From positions 1 to 64,000 of the forward strand of contig NZ_QXXA01000009.1 in NCBI RefSeq assembly GCF_009911265.1: a DNA stretch of 64,000 nucleotides, read 5' to 3'. The translations under genes and the position numbers were made by a program. The notes below the pieces were generated by a model. That model was not told where the DNA came from and made no database searches. It worked only from the letters and a program-made list of their open reading frames with translations. The stretch is from Senegalia massiliensis. Lineage in GTDB: Bacteria > Bacillota > Clostridia > Tissierellales > SIT17. Within the stretch, counting starts at the first letter, position 1, and every line of letters begins with the position of its first letter. Shown here in pieces: positions 44,453 through 54,194 of this stretch.

Positions 44453-46513
44453 TCAATTAAAAGAAATATCATTCAACTTTTCAGATATAAGCTTATAAAC
44501 CTTATTTTTTATTTTTATGTTTTTAGTCAATTCTAATTTTGGATCTTCTGTTAATATATCTTGTGAAATCTTTTGTGCAATTTTCAAAATTTTAATATCT
44601 GTAAATATATTTGCTAGTTTAAATTCTGGAATACCATGCTGTCTTACTCCAAAAAATTCACCAGGCCCTCTTAATTCTAAATCTTTTTCTGAAATTATAA
44701 ATCCATTAGAAGTCTTTTCCATAATTCTCATTCTTTCTCTTGCAATTTTATTTTTACCTTTATTTATTAATATACAATATGATTTATACTCTCCTCTGCC
44801 AACTCTACCTCTTAATTGATGAAGTTGAGCAAGACCAAACCTTTCAGAATTTATTACAATCATAATATTTGCATTAGCAACATTTACTCCCACCTCAATT
44901 ACTGTGGTAGATATTAATACTTGTATAATATTCTCTTTAAACTGTTTCATTATTTCATCTTTTTCTTTAGGTTTCATTTTACCATGAAGTAAACCTATTT
45001 TATATTTATTTCCATACAATATTTTTAGTTCTTCATACGTTTCAGTTGCAGATTTAACATCTAAATTTTCAGATTCTTCTACTAAAGGACATACAATATA
45101 CGCTTGCCTACCTTTAGCTATTTGCTTTTCTAAAAATTCAAATGCTCTATTTTTTTTATCATCACTTACTGAATAAGTATCAATCTTCTTTCTTCCAGGA
45201 GGCAATTCATCTATTATAGATATATCTAAATCTCCATATAAAATCATTGCTAGTGTTCTAGGAATTGGAGTTGCACTCATTACTAACACATCAGGAGTGA
45301 TTCCTTTTTCTGTTAATTTAGCTCTTTGCCTTACACCAAATCTATGTTGTTCATCAGTAATTGTAAGTCCTAACTTTTTGAAATTAACACTATCTTGGAT
45401 TAGAGCATGAGTTCCTACTAATATATCTACTTCACCATTTTCAACCATTTGCAATATCTGTTCTTTTTTCTTCTGAGTTAAACTTCCAACTAGCAACTCG
45501 CAATTTACACCAAAGTTATGTAGCAACTTATTAATTTCTTCATAATGTTGAGTGGCTAATATTTCAGTCGGTGCCATCATAACTGATTGATAACCAGAGG
45601 TTTTAGCTTTTAAGATAGAAAGTATTGCAATTATTGTTTTACCTGAGCCTACATCTCCTTGAACTAATCTATTCATTATTTTATCTGATTCCATATCACC
45701 TTTTATCTCTTCGAAAACTTTTAATTGTGCATTGGTCAACTTAAAAGGTAATGAATTTAAAAATTCATTACTTTTATCTTCTTTAGTAAATACTATTCCT
45801 TTATTATTTTCATTCAATCTTGACTTAACTAAGAATAATCCTAATTGTAGAATAAGGAATTCTTCAAATACTATACGATATTTAGAAGCTTTATATTTTT
45901 CTCTACCCTCTGGAAAATGTATATTTTTAATAGCTTCTTCAATAGAAATTAAATTTAAATCTTTCCTCATATCTAAAGTGAAAATCTCATCTATATTATC
46001 TAATTGAGTTTTTAGTGATGTTTTAATTAATTTTATAATTTCATTATTCCTTAATTTATTTGTTAAAGGATATATTGGCATTATAGTATTTATATTATTA
46101 TTACTATCACTTAAATTAGAGTATATAGGATTTTGAATTTGCACATTGCCATATGATATATCTACTCTACCATTTACTTTAATCTTATCTCCTATTTTAA
46201 AAATCTTATCTATATATGGCTTATTAAAAAAAACCATATAGCAAATCCCAGTTTCATCCTTTATAGGTATTTTTGTTATAGTAATATTTTTTCTTGGTCT
46301 TAATGTAATAGAGGAACCTGAGACTGTTACTTCTAAAGTAACTTTTTCTTTATTAATTAAATCTTTAATTTTTTTCATCTTTCTTCTATCATCATATTCA
46401 CGTGGAAAATAATAAATTAAATCATTTATAGTGTAAATACCTAATTTATTCAATTTTGCAGCTCTTTTTGGACCTACTCCTTTTAAATATTGTATAGAAC
46501 TGTCCAAACTCAT
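44453..46513 (-). CDS. recG: ATP-dependent DNA helicase RecG
   Basis: Remodels stalled replication forks. The start at 46513 (MSLDSSIQYLKGVGPKRA) has AGAGGTG ahead. A helix-hairpin and OB-type wedge domain at the N-terminus is followed by the two helicase domains: RLVQGDVGSGKT, TDEQHRFGV, MSATPIPRT and the later QLRGRVGRG. 686 residues, normal length. Confidence 0.97.
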   Translation of the reverse strand: MSLDSSIQYLKGVGPKRAAKLNKLGIYTINDLIYYFPREYDDRRKMKKIKDLINKEKVTLEVTVSGSSITLRPRKNITITKIPIKDETGICYMVFFNKPYIDKIFKIGDKIKVNGRVDISYGNVQIQNPIYSNLSDSNNNINTIMPIYPLTNKLRNNEIIKLIKTSLKTQLDNIDEIFTLDMRKDLNLISIEEAIKNIHFPEGREKYKASKYRIVFEEFLILQLGLFLVKSRLNENNKGIVFTKEDKSNEFLNSLPFKLTNAQLKVFEEIKGDMESDKIMNRLVQGDVGSGKTIIAILSILKAKTSGYQSVMMAPTEILATQHYEEINKLLHNFGVNCELLVGSLTQKKKEQILQMVENGEVDILVGTHALIQDSVNFKKLGLTITDEQHRFGVRQRAKLTEKGITPDVLVMSATPIPRTLAMILYGDLDISIIDELPPGRKKIDTYSVSDDKKNRAFEFLEKQIAKGRQAYIVCPLVEESENLDVKSATETYEELKILYGNKYKIGLLHGKMKPKEKDEIMKQFKENIIQVLISTTVIEVGVNVANANIMIVINSERFGLAQLHQLRGRVGRGEYKSYCILINKGKNKIARERMRIMEKTSNGFIISEKDLELRGPGEFFGVRQHGIPEFKLANIFTDIKILKIAQKISQDILTEDPKLELTKNIKIKNKVYKLISEKLNDISFN

Positions 46514-46578
46514 ATTATCACCTCTAAACCATAAAATAAAACTCAGTAAATACATTTTTAATGTATTAAATAACTCAT

Positions 46579-46612
46579 AATAAAAAGAGATAGAAAACTA
46601 TCTCCTTTTATT
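46579..46612 (-). terminator. Terminator after fakA
   Basis: Minus-strand stem AAAGGAGATAG/CTATCTCTTT, followed by TTATT. The fakA stop is inside. recG downstream may use read-through. Confidence 0.65.
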
Positions 46613-48218
46613 CAACAGATACTAAATAGTAGTATAAAGGTTGACCTCCATATATAGTTTCAATATCTACACCATTAAACTCAGTTTGAAGTTTTTCAGC
46701 TAAATTATTCGCTTTATTCTCATCTATTTCTTCACCATAGAACAGAGAAATTATATCATTATCTTCTGTTACTATTTCCTTTAACAAGTCAATAGTAACT
46801 TGATCTATGTCTTTACCAACGGTTTTAATATCTCCATCAGATATGCCCATTATATCATCTTTTTTTATTTCTTTATCATTTATATTTGTATCTCTTACTG
46901 CATAAGTCACTTGACCAGTCTTTACATTATTTATAATTTCTTTCATATTTTCCAGATTATCATTTAAATCTATTTCTTCATCAAATACAAGCAATGCAGA
47001 AATTCCTTGAGGAATGGTTTTAGTAGGTAATACTTCTATATTTCTTTCACTTAACTCTCTTGCTTGATTTGCAGCTAATATAATATTACTATTATTAGGT
47101 AGTATTATAATATTTTCTCCATCTACTTTATCAATAGCAGATAATATATCTTCTGTACTTGGATTCATAGTTTGTCCACCTGTTATAACATGATCCACAT
47201 TTAAATCTTCAAATACATTTTTTATGCCTTCTCCCATAGAAATTGCTATAAAGCTATATTTTTTTATTTCTTTAGCTTTACCATTTACAATTCTATTTTC
47301 ATGTTGATATCGCATATTATCAATCTTAATATCTATTAATTCACCATTTTTTAAAGCTTCTTCTAAAACTTCTCCAGGATTATTTGTATGAATATGAACT
47401 TTAATCATTTCATCAGAACCTACAACTAACATTGAATCTCCATATTTAGATATATAGTTTCTAAACTCAGTAGGTTCCATATCTGTCTTCTTAATTATAA
47501 ATTCAGTACAATATCCAAACTTTATCTCAGTGTCATTATCATGAGCTTCATGAATTTGAATTTCTTTTTTTTCAAAATCTTCATTACTCAATTCTACTAT
47601 TTTACCTGATATAGCTTCTAGAGCACCTTTTAATATATATATAAGTCCTTTTCCTCCAGCATCAACTACTCCTGCCTTCTTAAGAACATCTAACATTTCT
47701 GGTGTTCTTCTTAATGCATCTTCTCCTGCTATTATTACTTGTTCTAAAAATGATATTATATCTTCTTCTTTTCCTATTAATTCTTCAGCTTTTTCAGCAG
47801 ACTCTCTAGCAACTGTCAAAATAGTACCTTCTATTGGTTTCATTACAGCCTTATATGCCGTTTCAGTTGCATGTTTAAATGCATTAGCTAAGATAGGTAC
47901 ATTTATTTTTTCTTTGCCTCTAAGCCCTTTACTAAACCCTCTAAGTAGTTGTGATAATATAACTCCAGAGTTCCCACGTGCCCCCATCAAAGAACCACTT
48001 GAAGCCGCTTTTGCTATTTCATCTATTGTATCTGCATTATTATTTCTTATATGTTTTATTGCTGACTGCATAGTAAGCGACATATTGATTCCTGTATCAC
48101 CATCTGGCACAGGAAAAACATTCAATTCATTTACTACCTCTTTATTTTTATCTAATTTATTAGCAGCATTAATAAAGGCTTTTTTAGCAATCGTGCTGTC
48201 TAAATATTCAATTTTCAA
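46608..48218 (-). CDS. fakA: Fatty acid kinase / DAK2-domain protein FakA (YloV)
   Basis: The N-terminal DhaL-like domain has FPVPDGDTGINMSLTM and GARGNSGVILSQLLRG, the ADP/Mg-binding residues. The middle and C-terminal part (GYCTEFIIK, DEMIKVHIHTNNPGE, SMGEGIKNVF) match the YloV family. It phosphorylates fatty acids bound to a FakB (DegV) partner, feeding PlsX-type chemistry. 536 residues. No DegV gene is seen here. Follows asp23 by 18 bases. Confidence 0.92.
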   Translation of the reverse strand: MKIEYLDSTIAKKAFINAANKLDKNKEVVNELNVFPVPDGDTGINMSLTMQSAIKHIRNNNADTIDEIAKAASSGSLMGARGNSGVILSQLLRGFSKGLRGKEKINVPILANAFKHATETAYKAVMKPIEGTILTVARESAEKAEELIGKEEDIISFLEQVIIAGEDALRRTPEMLDVLKKAGVVDAGGKGLIYILKGALEAISGKIVELSNEDFEKKEIQIHEAHDNDTEIKFGYCTEFIIKKTDMEPTEFRNYISKYGDSMLVVGSDEMIKVHIHTNNPGEVLEEALKNGELIDIKIDNMRYQHENRIVNGKAKEIKKYSFIAISMGEGIKNVFEDLNVDHVITGGQTMNPSTEDILSAIDKVDGENIIILPNNSNIILAANQARELSERNIEVLPTKTIPQGISALLVFDEEIDLNDNLENMKEIINNVKTGQVTYAVRDTNINDKEIKKDDIMGISDGDIKTVGKDIDQVTIDLLKEIVTEDNDIISLFYGEEIDENKANNLAEKLQTEFNGVDIETIYGGQPLYYYLVSVE

Positions 48219-48236
48219 AATTACTTCCTCCTAACT

Positions 48237-48593
48237 CTACTTTTGAACTCTAACACTTTGGACATGGATATTTACTTTATCTACATTCATGCCAGTTAAG
48301 CTTTCTATGTTATATTTTACTTTATCAATAATATTGTTTGCTACAACTGAAATCTTAATTCCAAATTGTACTACTATATATAAGTCAATTATTAATTTAT
48401 TATCATCAGAATATACTTTTACACCTTTAGTTAAATGTTCACGTCTTAATAATTCGACCAATCCATCCTTAGCATTTTTAATTGCCATACCCACAAGTCC
48501 GTAGCACTCCATAGCTGACATCCCAGCAATAGAAGCTAATACATTATCATCGATATTAATAGCACCATATTGATTATTAATTTTTCCAGGCAT
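48237..48593 (-). CDS. Asp23/YloU family protein
   Basis: 118-residue Asp23 domain protein: GAINIDDNVLASIAGMSAMECYGLVGMA, and VDLYIVVQFGIKISVV type core. Family members associate with the membrane and cell envelope stress, and the gene is always next to fakA (yloU-yloV). Its start is divergent from rpmB. Confidence 0.92.
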   Translation of the reverse strand: MPGKINNQYGAINIDDNVLASIAGMSAMECYGLVGMAIKNAKDGLVELLRREHLTKGVKVYSDDNKLIIDLYIVVQFGIKISVVANNIIDKVKYNIESLTGMNVDKVNIHVQSVRVQK

Positions 48594-48695
48594 CTTTTAG
48601 CCTCCTTTTATACTTTACTATATATATATTTTACATTATTATTCTACAATCTTCAACTTGACATTCAGTTAAAAATGAAATTTTAAAACTTTGTA

Positions 48696-48725
48696 TTGCA
48701 ATACTGATTATATTTGTGTTAAAAT
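48696..48725 (+). promoter_or_regulatory. Sigma-A promoter of rpmB
   Basis: TTGCAA, 18 nt, TAAAAT. It precedes the rpmB start by about 55 bases. A short CTTCT/AGAAG hairpin lies in the leader right before AGGAGG. Confidence 0.65.
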
Positions 48726-48781
48726 ATTGATGTTTAGTAAATGGCTTCTTGAACCATTAGAAGTTAGGAGGTGTTTTATAA

Positions 48782-48973
48782 ATGGCTAAATACTGTGAAG
48801 TATGTGGAAAAGGTAAAGTAAGTGGAAATAATGTAACATTCTCTAAGCATCACACAAAGAGAACTTGGAGTCCGAATATTAGAAAAGTGAAAGCAATAGT
48901 AGACGGTACACCTAAAAGAATAAATGTATGTACTAGATGTTTAAGATCTGATAAAGTACAAAGAGCATTATAA
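48782..48973 (+). CDS. rpmB: Ribosomal protein bL28
   Basis: 63 residues beginning MAKYCEVCGKGKVSGNNVTFSK, the bL28 signature, with a Cys pair at the start and another Cys near the end (NVCTRCLRSDKV), so it is a zinc-binding form. Own promoter and terminator. Confidence 0.97.
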   Translation: MAKYCEVCGKGKVSGNNVTFSKHHTKRTWSPNIRKVKAIVDGTPKRINVCTRCLRSDKVQRAL

Positions 48974-48979
48974 TACATG

Positions 48980-49005
48980 ATGGCTTCCTAAGGAAGCCAT
49001 TTTAT
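48980..49005 (+). terminator. Terminator of rpmB
   Basis: Stem ATGGCTTCC/GGAAGCCAT with a three-base loop followed by TTTTATATT. Confidence 0.85.
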
Positions 49006-49022
49006 ATTATTTAAATTTTGCT

Positions 49023-49202
49023 TTACCACATTTTAAAAAATGACCATCCAAGAATTAAACACAATATTCCTAATGTTAAAAGCCAAATAGCTACAGGTAC
49101 TACTTGAATAATAATTATCATACCCATAACACCTAAAACAATACCTATTATTTTATTATATTTATTCCTATGACAATGATATTTTCTCATAAATTTTCTC
49201 AT
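49023..49202 (-). CDS. Small single/double-TM protein, 59 aa
   Basis: A short gene with a strong SD (GGAGGG) before the ATG at 49202. The product starts MRKFMRKYHCHRNKYNK, a basic head, and continues with two hydrophobic stretches (IIGIVLGVMGMIIIIQVV, then AIWLLTLGILCLILGW), ending FFKMW. I recall similar small membrane proteins in sporulating Clostridia, without a function. It lies where spoVM is found in Bacillus, but is not SpoVM. Confidence 0.7.
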   Translation of the reverse strand: MRKFMRKYHCHRNKYNKIIGIVLGVMGMIIIIQVVPVAIWLLTLGILCLILGWSFFKMW

Positions 49203-49275
49203 AATATAACCCTCCTATAAGGATGTTATATTACAGTATATTAATCTTATTCTTATTTAGTTACAAATAGAAAGT

Positions 49276-49920
49276 TTAATCATTGGATAATATAACTAGA
49301 CCTTTACCAGATTTAATCTTAATACTTGCTTTATCTTTTTTAATCTTATTACTTATACCAAGTGTAGATGATTTTTTTATATATAAATTATCAGATTCAT
49401 ATTCAAAACCTTTAAGTTCTACTCCTGATAAGTCATCAAATATTGGTAATAATGATACATATTCATATTTTCCACTATCTATTATAATTTCATCTTTTAT
49501 AGGTATTATTTCATTATTGTTATCTATCAACTTCACATTAATATTTTTATCTAAAACATGAAATAGCAACATAATATTAGACAAAGAATGATCCATTCTA
49601 GTTCCAAGGGCTCCTATTATAATTATTTCTTTAGGATTATATTCTATTGCTAAGTCAATGGAAAGTTCTAAATCCGACTTATCTTTTATTGGAGAAAATT
49701 CACATATATTCACTTTTTTTCTTTTATAAAAATCTAATATATTTCTTTCTAATGTGTCAAAATCACCAGCTAAAATATCAGGCATTACATCTAAATCATA
49801 TAAATACTTACCTGCTCCATCTGCTGCAATAATAATATCACATTCATTTATAATTGATTTAGCAATATCTTCCTTTATGAATTTTCCTCCACCTATTACA
49901 AGGATTCTAATAATAAACAC
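49276..49920 (-). CDS. thiN: Thiamine pyrophosphokinase
   Basis: Converts thiamine to thiamine pyrophosphate. Motifs: DIIIAADGAGKYLYDLDVMPDILAGDFDTLE, then DKSDLELSIDLAIEY and IIIGALGTRMDHSLSNI. About 214 residues. The start is uncertain: the GTG at 49920 overlaps the only SD-like sequence (AGAGGTG). Last gene of the prpC-prkC-rsgA-rpe row, behind a palindrome. Confidence 0.92.
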   Translation of the reverse strand: MFIIRILVIGGGKFIKEDIAKSIINECDIIIAADGAGKYLYDLDVMPDILAGDFDTLERNILDFYKRKKVNICEFSPIKDKSDLELSIDLAIEYNPKEIIIIGALGTRMDHSLSNIMLLFHVLDKNINVKLIDNNNEIIPIKDEIIIDSGKYEYVSLLPIFDDLSGVELKGFEYESDNLYIKKSSTLGISNKIKKDKASIKIKSGKGLVILSND

Positions 49921-49930
49921 CTCTATTCTT

Positions 49931-49958
49931 AAAAAGACTCTTAGCTAAGAGTCTTTTT
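49931..49958 (-). terminator. Palindrome between rpe and thiN
   Basis: Perfect 28-base inverted repeat AAAAAGACTCTTAG/CTAAGAGTCTTTTT. The rpe stop lies inside it. It could attenuate transcription into thiN. Confidence 0.7.
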
Positions 49959-50610
49959 GTATCAATTTTTGTTTATATTTTTTAGTTTCTAATTCAATAT
50001 CTTTTGCTTTAAATATGCCAGATCCAACTACAAATATATTTGCTCCCCAGCTTTTAAGTTCTTCTATATTGTCTAATTTAACGCCACCATCAACTTGTAT
50101 ATCAATATCTAAATTATTGTCGTCTATAATAGCTCTTAGCTCCATAACTTTTTCTTTCATTTCTTTTATAAGACCTTGTCCACCAAAGCCTGGGTTTACA
50201 GTCATTATTAAAATCATATCTATATCATTTAATAAATGCTTTATTGTTTCAATAGGAGTTGCTGGATTCAAAGAAACTCCTGCTTTTAATCCTAATGATT
50301 TAATTTGAGTAATTGTCCTATGAAGATGTATAGATGCTTCTTGATGTACAGTTATTATATCGGCTCCAGCATCTTTAAAGTCTTCAATAAACCTTTCTGG
50401 TTTTTCAATCATAAGATGTACATCAAAAGGTTTATTTGTTATCTTTCTCAATTTTTTAATAACAGGAGCTCCAAAAGTTATATTTGGTACAAATAATCCA
50501 TCCATTACATCTAAATGAATATAATCAGCTCCACCTTCAACAGTTTTAAGTATATCTTCTTTAATATTACTAAAATCTGCCGAAAGTATTGATGGTGAAA
50601 TTTTATACAT
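49945..50610 (-). CDS. rpe: Ribulose-phosphate 3-epimerase
   Basis: TIM-barrel epimerase of the pentose phosphate pathway: SPSILSADFSNI, HLDVMDGLFVPNITFG, NPGFGGQG and VDGGV, with metal-binding His and Asp residues. 221 residues. Follows rsgA directly, as in Bacillus. Confidence 0.97.
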   Translation of the reverse strand: MYKISPSILSADFSNIKEDILKTVEGGADYIHLDVMDGLFVPNITFGAPVIKKLRKITNKPFDVHLMIEKPERFIEDFKDAGADIITVHQEASIHLHRTITQIKSLGLKAGVSLNPATPIETIKHLLNDIDMILIMTVNPGFGGQGLIKEMKEKVMELRAIIDDNNLDIDIQVDGGVKLDNIEELKSWGANIFVVGSGIFKAKDIELETKKYKQKLIQKDS

Positions 50611-50611
50611 A

Positions 50612-51487
50612 TTAATACCTCCTAGATTTTTTTATCTCAGATAAAAAAGATAAATAATTTTCATATCTTTCTTTACTTATTTTACCCTCTTTAACGGATT
50701 TTTTAACATTACAGCCTGGTTCTTTATTATGTTTACAATCATTAAATTTACAGTATAAACTTTCCTCATTAATTTCAGGAAAAAAGATTTCTAAGTTTTC
50801 TTCTTTTATAAAGCTTAAGTCCAAAGAACTAAACCCAGGAGTATCAACTACAAATCCTCCAAAACTAAGTTCAAGTAGGCTTGAGCTTCTTGTAGTATGT
50901 TTTCCTCTTTTAGTTTTAGCACTTATATCTCCTGTTTGTAATTTCAGATCAGGTTCTATCTCATTTAAAAGAGAAGATTTTCCTACTCCTGAAGGACCAG
51001 CAAAAACAGAAATATTGTCTTTTAATATTTCCTTTAAATCATTTATGCCTTCTTTTGATTTTGTACTAGTCTTTATTATTTTATATCCAGTATTTTCATA
51101 GATTTTAAGAATGTATTTTAAAACATCATCAGAAATTAAATCAATTTTATTAAAAACTATAATCGCATTTAATTTTTCTTTTTCTGATAAAATAAGAAAT
51201 CTATCTAATAACCATAAATTAGGTTTAGGGTTTTTTAGAGAAAATACTATAATTGATTGGTTTACATTTGCAACTGGTGGTCTTATTAATTCTGTATTTC
51301 TTGATTTAATCTCCATTATATATCCTGTGTTATCAATGTCATTTAAATCAATTAAAACATTGTCTCCAACTAAAGGTTTTATTTTTTCTTTTCTAAATAG
51401 TCCTCTAGCTTTACATTCAAAAACTCCTCTATCTGTATCTACATAATATAATCCACCAATCCCTTTAATTATTATACCTTCTATCAT
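50612..51487 (-). CDS. rsgA: Ribosome small-subunit GTPase RsgA
   Basis: The start at 51487 (MIEGIIIKGIGG) has AGGGGG upstream; the longer frame would run into prkC. OB fold at the N-terminus, then circularly permuted GTPase motifs NKIDL before AGPSGVGKSSLLN, DTPGF, and a C-terminal zinc site CKFNDCKHNKEPGC. 291 residues. It helps 30S maturation. Next to prkC, a link known from Bacillus. Confidence 0.96.
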   Translation of the reverse strand: MIEGIIIKGIGGLYYVDTDRGVFECKARGLFRKEKIKPLVGDNVLIDLNDIDNTGYIMEIKSRNTELIRPPVANVNQSIIVFSLKNPKPNLWLLDRFLILSEKEKLNAIIVFNKIDLISDDVLKYILKIYENTGYKIIKTSTKSKEGINDLKEILKDNISVFAGPSGVGKSSLLNEIEPDLKLQTGDISAKTKRGKHTTRSSSLLELSFGGFVVDTPGFSSLDLSFIKEENLEIFFPEINEESLYCKFNDCKHNKEPGCNVKKSVKEGKISKERYENYLSFLSEIKKSRRY

Positions 51488-51497
51488 TTCATTCCCC

Positions 51498-53432
51498 CTA
51501 GAATGTCTCTTCTTTAGTAATAGCTTCTTTGCCATCATAATATACTATTATAGTTGTTTTTCCTTGGGATGTAATATCTACGCTAAATTTTTCTTCTGAT
51601 GTATTTAAAGTAGAATCATAAACTTTCTCTCTTTGTTGACCTTTAATTTTAAATACTTCAACTTTAACGTCTTTATCTTCATCACTCTCTGGAAGTTTAA
51701 ATTCAAATTTCTTTGTAACATCTTTAGGCTCTGGCTCAGATTCTTTTCCTTTACTTATTACAATATCTACTTTAGTTTGTTCTTCTACTTCTTCCCCAGA
51801 GTTATAACTTTGTTCAAAAATTATTCCTTCTGGTACATCTTCATTAAATTTATAATCAATTTTCCCTAGTTGTAAATTATATGCTCTCAAACTATTTTTA
51901 GCAGAATCTACATTTGAACCAATAAGTGCAGGAACTGTAGTCGTTTTTGTTTCAGGTCCTTTGCTCACCACATAATTTACTTTAGTTTCTTTACCTACTT
52001 CTTCGCCTGGTTCCGGTGATTGACTAATAACTATATTTATAGGTAATTCACTAAACTCTTGAGTTACTTCACCTTCTTCTAAATCTGCATCATTTAACAA
52101 AATTCTAGCATTATTAGAATATTGTCCTGTGATTTTAGGAACTGTGACAGTTTCTATACCTTTACTCAGAACAACTTCCACTGTACTACCTTCTACGATT
52201 TTTCTACCTTCGCCTTTACTTTGTTCTATTACTACTCCTTCTTCATATTCATTACTAAACTCCTCTTTAGAAACTAACAATTCAATTCCTTTTTCTTCTG
52301 CTTCTAATTTAGCTTCTTCTAATGTCTTACCTACAAAGTTAGGTACAGAAACTTCATCATTATTAAGTATTCCATTAAGAAAAAAGAAACTTGCTAATGC
52401 TCCGGCAGTAATTAAAAATGCTAGTAAAATCGCCAATAATGCTATGCTTTTTTTCTTTTTAGGTTTTTTATTTTTTTTAGGTTTATCACTATTAGTATTT
52501 TTTTCTCTTCTAGTAGTTTTAATATTATTTTCCTTTAATTTATTTTCATCTATAGATGGTAATACTTGAGTTGCATTTTCTTCAAAATCTTTAAATGCAA
52601 TAACATCTGAATTTATATTTGATTTTGCAAGTTTCATGTCATCTAACATTTCCGTAACATTATCATAGCGTAAAGATTTATCTTTTTGAGTAGCTTTTCT
52701 TATTATTTTATCAATATTTATAGGTATACTATTATCAATTTCACGAGGAGATTTTATTTCGTCCTGAATGTGCTTAAGAGCTACAGAAATTGGACTTTCA
52801 CCATCAAAAGGTAATTTACCTGTTATCATTTCATACATAACTATACCTAAAGAATAAATATCTGATTTTACATCAGTATATACCCCTTTGGCTTGTTCAG
52901 GAGAAGAATAATGAACTGAACCAATTACACTATTAGTTTGAGTTATAGTAGAACTAGTTACAGCACGTGCTATTCCAAAATCTGTCACTTTTATTTGGCT
53001 TTCTTCTGTTATCATGATATTTTGTGGTTTTATATCCCTGTGTATAATATTATTTTTATGTGCATGCTCTAATGCTCTAGCTATTTGAATAGTAATATTC
53101 AATGTTTTTTTAGGGTCAATTTTATTATTATCTTTAATATATTGCTTAAGTGTCTTTCCATTTATATATTCCATTACTATATAATAAATATCATCCTCTT
53201 TACCTACATCATAGATATTCACAATGTTAGGATGTGATAAACTTGCTGCTGCTTGAGATTCCCTATTAAACTTATCTATAAATTCTTTATCATTTACAAA
53301 TTCTTGTCTCAAAACTTTTATTGCAACAAATCTGTTTAGGAGTTTGCACTTTGCCTTATATACTAAAGCCATACCTCCTCCACCAATTTTTTCAACAATT
53401 TCATATCTATTACCTAAAATTTTTCCAATCAT
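51498..53432 (-). CDS. prkC: Serine/threonine kinase with PASTA domains PrkC
   Basis: Kinase domain (about 1-270): IGGGGMALVYKA, VAIKVL, HRDIKPQNIMI and DFGIA. A Lys-rich linker and one transmembrane helix near 328-350 follow. Then come three extracellular PASTA repeats, each ending SKG, which bind muropeptides or lipid II, and a last ~90-residue Thr/Glu-rich domain. 644 residues. It regulates cell-wall growth and spore germination; its phosphatase is the gene just upstream. Confidence 0.96.
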   Translation of the reverse strand: MIGKILGNRYEIVEKIGGGGMALVYKAKCKLLNRFVAIKVLRQEFVNDKEFIDKFNRESQAAASLSHPNIVNIYDVGKEDDIYYIVMEYINGKTLKQYIKDNNKIDPKKTLNITIQIARALEHAHKNNIIHRDIKPQNIMITEESQIKVTDFGIARAVTSSTITQTNSVIGSVHYSSPEQAKGVYTDVKSDIYSLGIVMYEMITGKLPFDGESPISVALKHIQDEIKSPREIDNSIPINIDKIIRKATQKDKSLRYDNVTEMLDDMKLAKSNINSDVIAFKDFEENATQVLPSIDENKLKENNIKTTRREKNTNSDKPKKNKKPKKKKSIALLAILLAFLITAGALASFFFLNGILNNDEVSVPNFVGKTLEEAKLEAEEKGIELLVSKEEFSNEYEEGVVIEQSKGEGRKIVEGSTVEVVLSKGIETVTVPKITGQYSNNARILLNDADLEEGEVTQEFSELPINIVISQSPEPGEEVGKETKVNYVVSKGPETKTTTVPALIGSNVDSAKNSLRAYNLQLGKIDYKFNEDVPEGIIFEQSYNSGEEVEEQTKVDIVISKGKESEPEPKDVTKKFEFKLPESDEDKDVKVEVFKIKGQQREKVYDSTLNTSEEKFSVDITSQGKTTIIVYYDGKEAITKEETF

Positions 53433-53446
53433 ATTCTCTCCCCTTA

Positions 53447-54184
53447 TTATTTAACAAACTTTATTATAACAGCCGTAGAATTATCATAACCACCATTTTC
53501 ATTAGCAATATTTACAAGAGTTTCACAAACTTCTTGAATTTCAATAGAATTATTAATAACTTCTCTTATTTCATCTTCATTTATCATATTAGTTAAACCA
53601 TCAGTACAAAAAAGTATTACATCATTTTTTTCTAAACAATAGCTAAAAATATCAATATCGGCATTTTTATCAGTCCCAAGTGCTCTAGTAATTATATTTT
53701 TTTGAGGATGATTTATAGCTTCTTCCTTTGTTATGCTACCTTTTTTTAATAGTTCAGCTACAAGTGAATGGTCTTCAGTTATTTTTTTTATAGTATCACC
53801 ACGTAAAATATATGCTCTACTATCACCAATATGGCCAATATAGAGTATATCATTTATAATAGCTCCCATAGTTACTGTAGTACCCATACCCTTATATTCT
53901 TTATTTTTTTTAGCAGTATTATAAATCTCTTCATTACTCAGTTCTAGTGTCTTTCTTATAAACTTTTCAATATTATATTTTTCTTCCATAACTCTATTAA
54001 AATAAATATCAACATTGTTTTTAATAACTTCAACAGTTATACTACTAGCTATTTCTCCACCATTATGTCCACCCATACCATCTGCAACAGCAAAAACTGG
54101 AAGAGAATCATTGTAGTTTATATAGTAGGAATCTTGATTCGATTTTCTAACTTTTCCTACATCTGTACAAGCACCATACTTCAT
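53447..54184 (-). CDS. prpC: PP2C-type protein phosphatase PrpC (Stp)
   Basis: Starts MKYGACTDVGKVRKSNQDS at 54184, with AGGGGG upstream. PP2C metal-binding motifs: VADGMGGHNGGE, GDSRAYI, FCTDGLTNM and GGYDNSTAVII. 245 residues. It reverses PrkC phosphorylation; the two genes are 14 bases apart. Confidence 0.96.
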   Translation of the reverse strand: MKYGACTDVGKVRKSNQDSYYINYNDSLPVFAVADGMGGHNGGEIASSITVEVIKNNVDIYFNRVMEEKYNIEKFIRKTLELSNEEIYNTAKKNKEYKGMGTTVTMGAIINDILYIGHIGDSRAYILRGDTIKKITEDHSLVAELLKKGSITKEEAINHPQKNIITRALGTDKNADIDIFSYCLEKNDVILFCTDGLTNMINEDEIREVINNSIEIQEVCETLVNIANENGGYDNSTAVIIKFVK

Positions 54185-54194
54185 AAAAATCCCC

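Noticed and set aside
49005-49280. spoVM, expected next to rpmB
   Set aside because: No short frame in this interval resembles the SpoVM amphipathic peptide; only the 59-residue gene is present.
52129-52569. 146-codon plus-strand open frame opposite prkC
   Set aside because: It is antisense to the transmembrane and PASTA region of a full-length gene; no start signal.
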